Assembly: GCF_001276515.1 (NCBI RefSeq)
Contig: NZ_LDVZ01000002.1
Span: forward strand, 99,762 to 163,761
Direction of reading: 5' to 3'
Length of the DNA: 64,000 nt
Source of the DNA: Haemophilus sp. C1
GTDB lineage: Bacteria; Pseudomonadota; Gammaproteobacteria; Enterobacterales; Pasteurellaceae
Shown: piece by piece, positions 58,939-64,000 of the stretch
Numbering within the stretch: position 1 is the stretch's first letter
How the letters are laid out: every line of letters starts with the position of its first letter
The notes under the pieces: generated by a model
The model's input: only the letters and a program-made list of their open reading frames with translations
Told to the model about the DNA's origin: nothing
The model's database searches: none
Position numbers and translations under genes: made by a program

Positions 58939-59058
58939 TAAAATACTCGAATATAAATAAGGAAAGCTCAAAGAGGCCTTCGGTTTATTAAGTTGAACAG
59001 AGCGAATGAATTTTTCTATCCGTTCTACTGTAAAGAGCGGTGAGTTTTTGATTTTTTT

Positions 59059-60003
59059 TTAGAAAACAATCGCTTTTGTTACCGCACTTTTCTCTTCTTT
59101 TTCGTCTTCTGTTTGAACCGGTTTTAATTTCATTAGTTCAAACGCGGCAAAACGATACTCAACAAAGTTATAAACCTGATTTGCCATAGCTAGTTTAAAT
59201 AAAGCTGCTGCTTCATCTACTAGCCCTACATTGAGTTTTTGTTTTGCTAGATAAAAATAGGTTTCTGTGAGAATTTCAGCATATTGTTGTGAATTTTCAG
59301 CAAATTCACTCGCACGTTGTTGTAATTCTTCTACAGAGATGTGTCCTAAGTAATATTGAACGATATGTGTACCCCAGAAGTCCTCTGATAGCCCTTTTGC
59401 TCGTTCAACAAGGTTTGTTTGGGCTTCTTGTGGTTTTAATTTTTGTTCGTTCAAATATAGCCATAAGACACGATAGGGATCTTTTGTATCGGCTTGGTAG
59501 AACTGTAAGAAATCTTGCTGAGCAAGATGGTAGCGCCCTACATAATAAAAATTTAAACCACGATTAAGGTGGGTATAGTCGTAACCTGAATCTAATTCAA
59601 ACACCGTATTGAATGCTTCCAATGCGCCGTCGTAATCTTCTTCAAGCAATAAATAAAGCCCTAAGTAATTGTACACAGATGCCATTTTAGGCTGTAATGC
59701 AAGGGCTTGAGTAAAATCGTAACGAGCAAGTCCCCATAATCCAAGGGAATCATAGAGTACGCCACGTTCAAAATGTAGCGATGCACGTTCTTCATTACTC
59801 ATTTTTCCAACGAGTAGTACTTGGCTTAATCGCACGATCATCACTTCCTGTTCAAAGTGAGTATTCGGGTTTTGCTCAGCCAACACGACATGATTTCTAG
59901 ACACAAAACCGCCCCTAGACTGAACACAGCCTGCAAGGAATAAGATCGCACATAAGCTAAATAAATAGACTATAAAATGGCGAGATAAGCGAAAACACCG
60001 CAT
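59059..60003 (-). CDS. nlpI: TPR lipoprotein NlpI
   Basis: 314 residues. Signal peptide with lipobox LAGC near residue 26, then TPR repeats with segments such as ASLHFERGVLYDSLGLWGLA, and NYLGLYLLLEEDYDGALEAF. NlpI is an outer-membrane adaptor for murein endopeptidases and the protease Prc. It sits between pnp and deaD, its usual place. Confidence 0.94.
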   Translation of the reverse strand: MRCFRLSRHFIVYLFSLCAILFLAGCVQSRGGFVSRNHVVLAEQNPNTHFEQEVMIVRLSQVLLVGKMSNEERASLHFERGVLYDSLGLWGLARYDFTQALALQPKMASVYNYLGLYLLLEEDYDGALEAFNTVFELDSGYDYTHLNRGLNFYYVGRYHLAQQDFLQFYQADTKDPYRVLWLYLNEQKLKPQEAQTNLVERAKGLSEDFWGTHIVQYYLGHISVEELQQRASEFAENSQQYAEILTETYFYLAKQKLNVGLVDEAAALFKLAMANQVYNFVEYRFAAFELMKLKPVQTEDEKEEKSAVTKAIVF

Positions 60004-60037
60004 TTGCTTTCTTTATGCCTAAAAGTTGGAAAACAAC

Positions 60038-60067
60038 AAAACTTGGCAGCGAATGCTACCAAGTTTT
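60038..60067 (-). terminator. Terminator after pnp
   Basis: AAAACTTGG and CCAAGTTTT pair, with an inner AGC/GCT pairing, and TTTTGTTGTTTT follows on the minus strand. It lies between pnp and nlpI. Confidence 0.75.
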
Positions 60068-60084
60068 GATTCGATATTCCAAGA

Positions 60085-62214
60085 TTATTCTTGTTCTTCT
60101 ACAGAATCTTCTTGGTTAATTTCAGTTTCTTGTTTCGGAGCCAAGTCTTTCATTGTTAAACGAATACGACCTTGACGATCGATTTCAACAACTTTTACGT
60201 TTACTTCTTGACCCACTTGGAGGTAATCGCTAACTTTTTCTACGCGTTCTTCAGCAATTTGAGAAATATGAACTAAACCTTCTTTATTTCCAACGATTGC
60301 TACGAATGCACCAAAATCAGCAAGACGAGTCACTTTACCTTTGTAAATTGCGCCAGCTTCAACTTCTGCAACGATTTCTTCAATACGTCCCATCACGTTT
60401 TTCGCTGCATTGCTATCTACTGCGGCAATTTTCACTGTACCATCGTCATCGATATCAATTGAAGTACCAGTTTCTTCAGTTAGTGAACGAATTGTTGCAC
60501 CACCTTTACCAATGACATCTTTGATTTTCTTAGGATCAATTTTCATTGTGTAGATGCGCGGCGCGTAATCTGAAATATCCGCACGTGGAGCTGGGATTGC
60601 TTGTTCCATTACACCAAGAATGTGCATACGAGCACCTTTTGCTTGGTTTAATGCAATTTGCATAATTTCAGGGGTGATACCTTCAATTTTGATGTCCATT
60701 TGAAGTGCAGTGACACCTTCACGTGTACCAGCCACTTTAAAGTCCATATCACCTAAGTGGTCTTCATCACCTAAGATATCTGAAAGAACCACGAATTTCT
60801 CTTCTTCTTTCACTAAGCCCATTGCGATACCCGCAACCGCTGCTTTGATTGGAACGCCCGCATCCATTAATGCTAAAGACGCACCACATACAGATGCCAT
60901 AGAAGAAGAACCGTTAGATTCAGTGATTTCAGATACAACACGCACTACATACGGGAATTCCGCAAGGCTAGGCATAACAGCCGCTACACCACGTTTTGCT
61001 AAACGACCGTGACCAATTTCACGACGTTTTGGTGAGCCGATCATACCGGTTTCACCTACAGAGTATGGAGGGAAGTTGTAGTGGAATAAGAAGTGATCTT
61101 GACGTTCACCTGTTAATTCATCAATGATTTGTGCATCACGTTCAGTACCTAACGTTGCAACGGCTAATGCTTGCGTTTCACCACGGGTGAAAATTGCAGA
61201 ACCGTGAGTACGTGGTAATACACCAGTGCAAATATCTAATGCACGAACGGTATCAACGGTACGGCCATCAATACGTGGTTCGCCTGCAATGATACGGCCA
61301 CGAACGATTTGGCTTTCAAGTGCGGTGAAAATATCCACGATTTTACCTTCGCTGATCTCTTCATCTTCAGCTGTGATTTGTGCAATCACATCTGCTTTAA
61401 TCGCATCGATTTGTTCGTAACGAGCTTGTTTTTCAGTAATGCGGTATGCATCGCCTAAACGTGCTTCAGCAGTCGCTTTTACTTTGTTGATTAAATCTGT
61501 GTTTGGTTGTGGCGCAACCCAATCCCAACGTGGTTTGCCAGCTTCTTTTGCAAATTCTTTGATGGCTTCAACCACAACTTGTTGTTGTTGATGACCGAAT
61601 ACGACTGCCGCTAACATTTGTTCTTCAGTTAAAATGTCAGCTTCAGATTCAACCATTAATACGGCTTTGTCAGTACCTGCAACCACTAAGTCCAAACGGC
61701 TTTGTTTTTGTTCAGCCATAGTTGGGTTTAATACGAATTGGTTGTCGATAAAACCAACACGCGCTGCACCAATAGGGCCATTGAAAGGCACGCCAGATAA
61801 GGTTAATGCTGCAGAAGCACCGATCATTGCCACTAAGTCTGGGCTGATTTGTGGGTTTACAGAAACTACAGTTGCCACAACTTGGATTTCATTGAAGAAA
61901 CCTTCAGGGAATAATGGACGAATTGGACGGTCGATTAAACGTGCAATTAAAGTTTCGCCTTCAGATGGACGACCTTCACGTTTGAAGAAACCACCAGGGA
62001 TTTTACCCGCCGCATAAGTACGCTCTTGGTAGTTCACAGTTAATGGGAAGAAGTCTTGACCTTCTTTCACATCTTTTTTAGCCACAACAGTCACGAATAC
62101 CGTGGTATCGTCCATGCTTGCCATGACCGCAGCGGTTGCTTGACGTGCAATCGCGCCAGTTTCTAGAGTAACGGTGTGTTGACCGTATTTAAATTGTTTA
62201 ACAATTGGATTCAC
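60085..62214 (-). CDS. pnp: Polynucleotide phosphorylase (GTG start)
   Basis: 709 residues. Two RNase PH-like domains are followed by a KH domain ([18 protein letters not shown] near 560) and an S1 domain ([20 protein letters not shown] near 620), then an acidic tail. It degrades RNA phosphorolytically from the 3' end and is part of the degradosome. The GTG before [10 protein letters not shown] has AAGGA 7 bases upstream; the TTG five codons earlier overlaps that site. The leader contains a hairpin. Confidence 0.97.
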   Translation of the reverse strand: MNPIVKQFKYGQHTVTLETGAIARQATAAVMASMDDTTVFVTVVAKKDVKEGQDFFPLTVNYQERTYAAGKIPGGFFKREGRPSEGETLIARLIDRPIRPLFPEGFFNEIQVVATVVSVNPQISPDLVAMIGASAALTLSGVPFNGPIGAARVGFIDNQFVLNPTMAEQKQSRLDLVVAGTDKAVLMVESEADILTEEQMLAAVVFGHQQQQVVVEAIKEFAKEAGKPRWDWVAPQPNTDLINKVKATAEARLGDAYRITEKQARYEQIDAIKADVIAQITAEDEEISEGKIVDIFTALESQIVRGRIIAGEPRIDGRTVDTVRALDICTGVLPRTHGSAIFTRGETQALAVATLGTERDAQIIDELTGERQDHFLFHYNFPPYSVGETGMIGSPKRREIGHGRLAKRGVAAVMPSLAEFPYVVRVVSEITESNGSSSMASVCGASLALMDAGVPIKAAVAGIAMGLVKEEEKFVVLSDILGDEDHLGDMDFKVAGTREGVTALQMDIKIEGITPEIMQIALNQAKGARMHILGVMEQAIPAPRADISDYAPRIYTMKIDPKKIKDVIGKGGATIRSLTEETGTSIDIDDDGTVKIAAVDSNAAKNVMGRIEEIVAEVEAGAIYKGKVTRLADFGAFVAIVGNKEGLVHISQIAEERVEKVSDYLQVGQEVNVKVVEIDRQGRIRLTMKDLAPKQETEINQEDSVEEQE

Positions 62215-62297
62215 AATGTTTTCCTTCAAAATAATATTTAAAACAAAGCTTTATTTTCCAGATTGCGACTAGCGAAAGGAATTTCTTATTTTACATA

Positions 62298-62316
62298 GGG
62301 CAAATGTAATTTGCCC
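62298..62316 (-). promoter_or_regulatory. Hairpin in the pnp leader
   Basis: GGGCAAAT and ATTTGCCC pair around GTA, about 85-100 bases upstream of the pnp GTG. In E. coli the pnp leader is cut by RNase III and degraded by PNPase for autoregulation; this stem could play that part, though it is shorter. Confidence 0.35.
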
Positions 62317-62518
62317 CTACGTCAATATAACAACGATTGTGCTTATAAAATCCCTTTTGATAGCCGCACGCTAATGTAGAAAATAAAGCCCGTGCATTAT
62401 ACAGGATGTTTGGCTTTAATGGCTAACTTTATTTCACATTGCCAACTTGTTATCATTGCCTAGACAGTAGTTTTCCTTCAAAATGAATTACGCTATCTCT
62501 GAAATTAGATCCTTCTAT

Positions 62519-63361
62519 ATGAAATATAATGTAATGATGGCTAGTGATGCCAACTATCTTCCTTATGTAGAAATTACACTCAAGTCTTTGTTAATGCACC
62601 ATGAAAATCTTTCTGTTTTTATTTTACATACAGGAGATATTCCTGAATCATGGCAAAATGATCTTCAACCTTATTTTGCTAAACGCTATTCAACATTACA
62701 ATTAGTTCATATAAATAAATCAGAATTAAATTCTTTTAGTGTAAATAATTATATTACTCCTGCTACTTATTTAAGATTTTATATTGATCGATTACTTCCT
62801 TATAGTGATATTCCTTATTGGATTTATCTTGATTGTGATATTGTAGTTAATGGCAATATTATACTTCCTTTTGAATACTTAGATTTCTCTCGTCATACAC
62901 TAGCAGCAGTTTTAGATCCTTATGTGACTCGCATTGGTCATCCTTATCAAGATGGGGATTATTTTAATGCGGGTGTTTTATATTTGAATATGAAGAAGTA
63001 TCGCTTAGGCATTTCATCATTTTCTAAAGAATTATTTGAATTACATGAAAAGTTAAAAGAAAGTTTAATTTATGGTGATCAAGATATTCTAAATTACTAT
63101 TTTGAGGATCAGTGGATTTCATTAGACAAGCGTTATAATTTCCAATTAGATCATATGATTTCATTTGATTCCCTCGATACTTCCCCTAATATTTTTCATT
63201 TTACAGGTCCTCATAAGCCTCTTGATAATATTTTTTCTGAAAATGTTTGTGTTAGTGCCGTAATTTCATTGTTTAGGCTTTATGCTTCAATAAGTTGGCA
63301 AGATATTTGCTCTCTTCCACTCGGTACTATAAGAGCTAATTGGACTAATCAAAAGAGATGA
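62519..63361 (+). CDS. Family 8 glycosyltransferase (LgtC-like)
   Basis: 280 residues. GT8 retaining galactosyl/glucosyltransferase fold: NVMMASDANYLPYVEITLKS at the start, the metal-binding DxD in IYLDCDIVV near 100, YFNAGVLYLNMKKY near 155, DQDILNYYF near 190, and HFTGPHKPL near 240. Probably adds a hexose to lipooligosaccharide. The start is set by the family N-terminus; ATG at 62483 is an alternative and neither has a good Shine-Dalgarno. No phase-variable tetranucleotide repeat is present. Coding sequence is notably AT-rich. Confidence 0.85.
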   Translation: MKYNVMMASDANYLPYVEITLKSLLMHHENLSVFILHTGDIPESWQNDLQPYFAKRYSTLQLVHINKSELNSFSVNNYITPATYLRFYIDRLLPYSDIPYWIYLDCDIVVNGNIILPFEYLDFSRHTLAAVLDPYVTRIGHPYQDGDYFNAGVLYLNMKKYRLGISSFSKELFELHEKLKESLIYGDQDILNYYFEDQWISLDKRYNFQLDHMISFDSLDTSPNIFHFTGPHKPLDNIFSENVCVSAVISLFRLYASISWQDICSLPLGTIRANWTNQKR

Positions 63362-63388
63362 TGTAATCGGTAGCTTTATTTCATTTAA

Positions 63389-63904
<516 letters not shown>

Positions 63905-63937
63905 TTTTTGAAAAAGGGCGGTTAAACATGTTTTTGA

Positions 63938-64000
63938 TCTAACCCCAAAAAGTTAGACTGTTATTTAAAGGATTGTTTTCGATATTGTATCGGACTCAGT
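63938..64000 (-). mobile_element. End of an IS3-family (IS150-like) insertion sequence
   Basis: On the minus strand the last codons before the TAA at 63963-63961 read LSPIQYRKQSFK, the standard C-terminus of IS3-family OrfB transposases (-KGMSPVEYR-). It is followed outward by TCTAACTTTTTGGGGTTAGA, the type of terminal inverted repeat seen in the IS150 group. The rest of the element lies beyond the window. Confidence 0.8.

Noticed and set aside
62483..62600. Tetranucleotide phase-variation tract at the GT8 gene
   Set aside because: Looked for GACA or CAAT repeats near the start; none is present.

Overview
The window looks like a chromosomal segment of Haemophilus (H. influenzae or a close relative such as H. 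haemolyticus). It is AT-rich and carries roughly 45 copies of the H. influenzae-type DNA uptake core AAGTGCGGT/ACCGCACTT. Nearly every protein is of the Pasteurellaceae type, and gene blocks follow the order I remember from strain Rd KW20. That species call is from memory and pattern, not from a search. There are no rRNA or tRNA genes and no CRISPR array.

Layout. 1-5100 (minus strand): panF (cut by the window edge), yhdT, accC, accB, aroQ, menC, menB: biotin carboxylase subunits, shikimate and menaquinone synthesis. 5246-14977: a lipoprotein, rpsT, then murJ, ribF, ileS, a phosphoethanolamine-transferase-like enzyme, lspA and ispH. 15000-16430 is mosaic: the competence gene comE1 behind a CRP-S site, a DUF305 periplasmic protein behind a textbook MerR/CueR-type promoter, and a broken rdgB stub, the whole insert bounded by a 63-bp direct repeat. 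16296-20807: TPP riboswitch, thiBPQ, bioB. 20861-28732: a three-lipoprotein operon (CsgG-like, DUF4810, DUF799), tktA, ytjB, serB, yajQ, corA, yggT. 28817-32706: nrfABCD, periplasmic nitrite reduction to ammonium, which fits the menaquinone genes (NrfD oxidises menaquinol).

32960-34592 is the main accessory module. A degenerate copy of the hrpA 3' end and the tail of an XRE antitoxin lie next to an AT-rich, uptake-sequence-free pair of overlapping genes. These encode a membrane-anchored, probably beta-rich protein and a stand-alone GT51 peptidoglycan transglycosylase. Intact hrpA follows, then ygdD, yeaL, a Kef-type K+ antiporter, and the divergent ssb/uvrA pair with a LexA box.

45026-52284: a lipoprotein, queA, tgt, a hemerythrin, a TusA-like protein, yajC, secD, secF. 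The 344-bp queA-tgt gap holds what looks like a type I toxin-antitoxin locus: a 24-residue hydrophobic Ibs-like peptide on the minus strand and a strong promoter firing an antisense RNA across it. 52383-63904: AI-2E-family permease, ArsC-like protein, arfA (with a terminator inside its coding sequence), a small conserved protein, yagU, an unannotated 50-aa basic ORF, mltF, deaD, nlpI, pnp, a GT8 glycosyltransferase and yhcH. The last ~60 bases are the end of an IS3-family insertion sequence.

Most of the window is ordinary core genome. The points most worth a second look are the Ibs/Sib-like locus, the hrpA-linked GT51 cassette, and the repeat-bounded DUF305/rdgB' insert.
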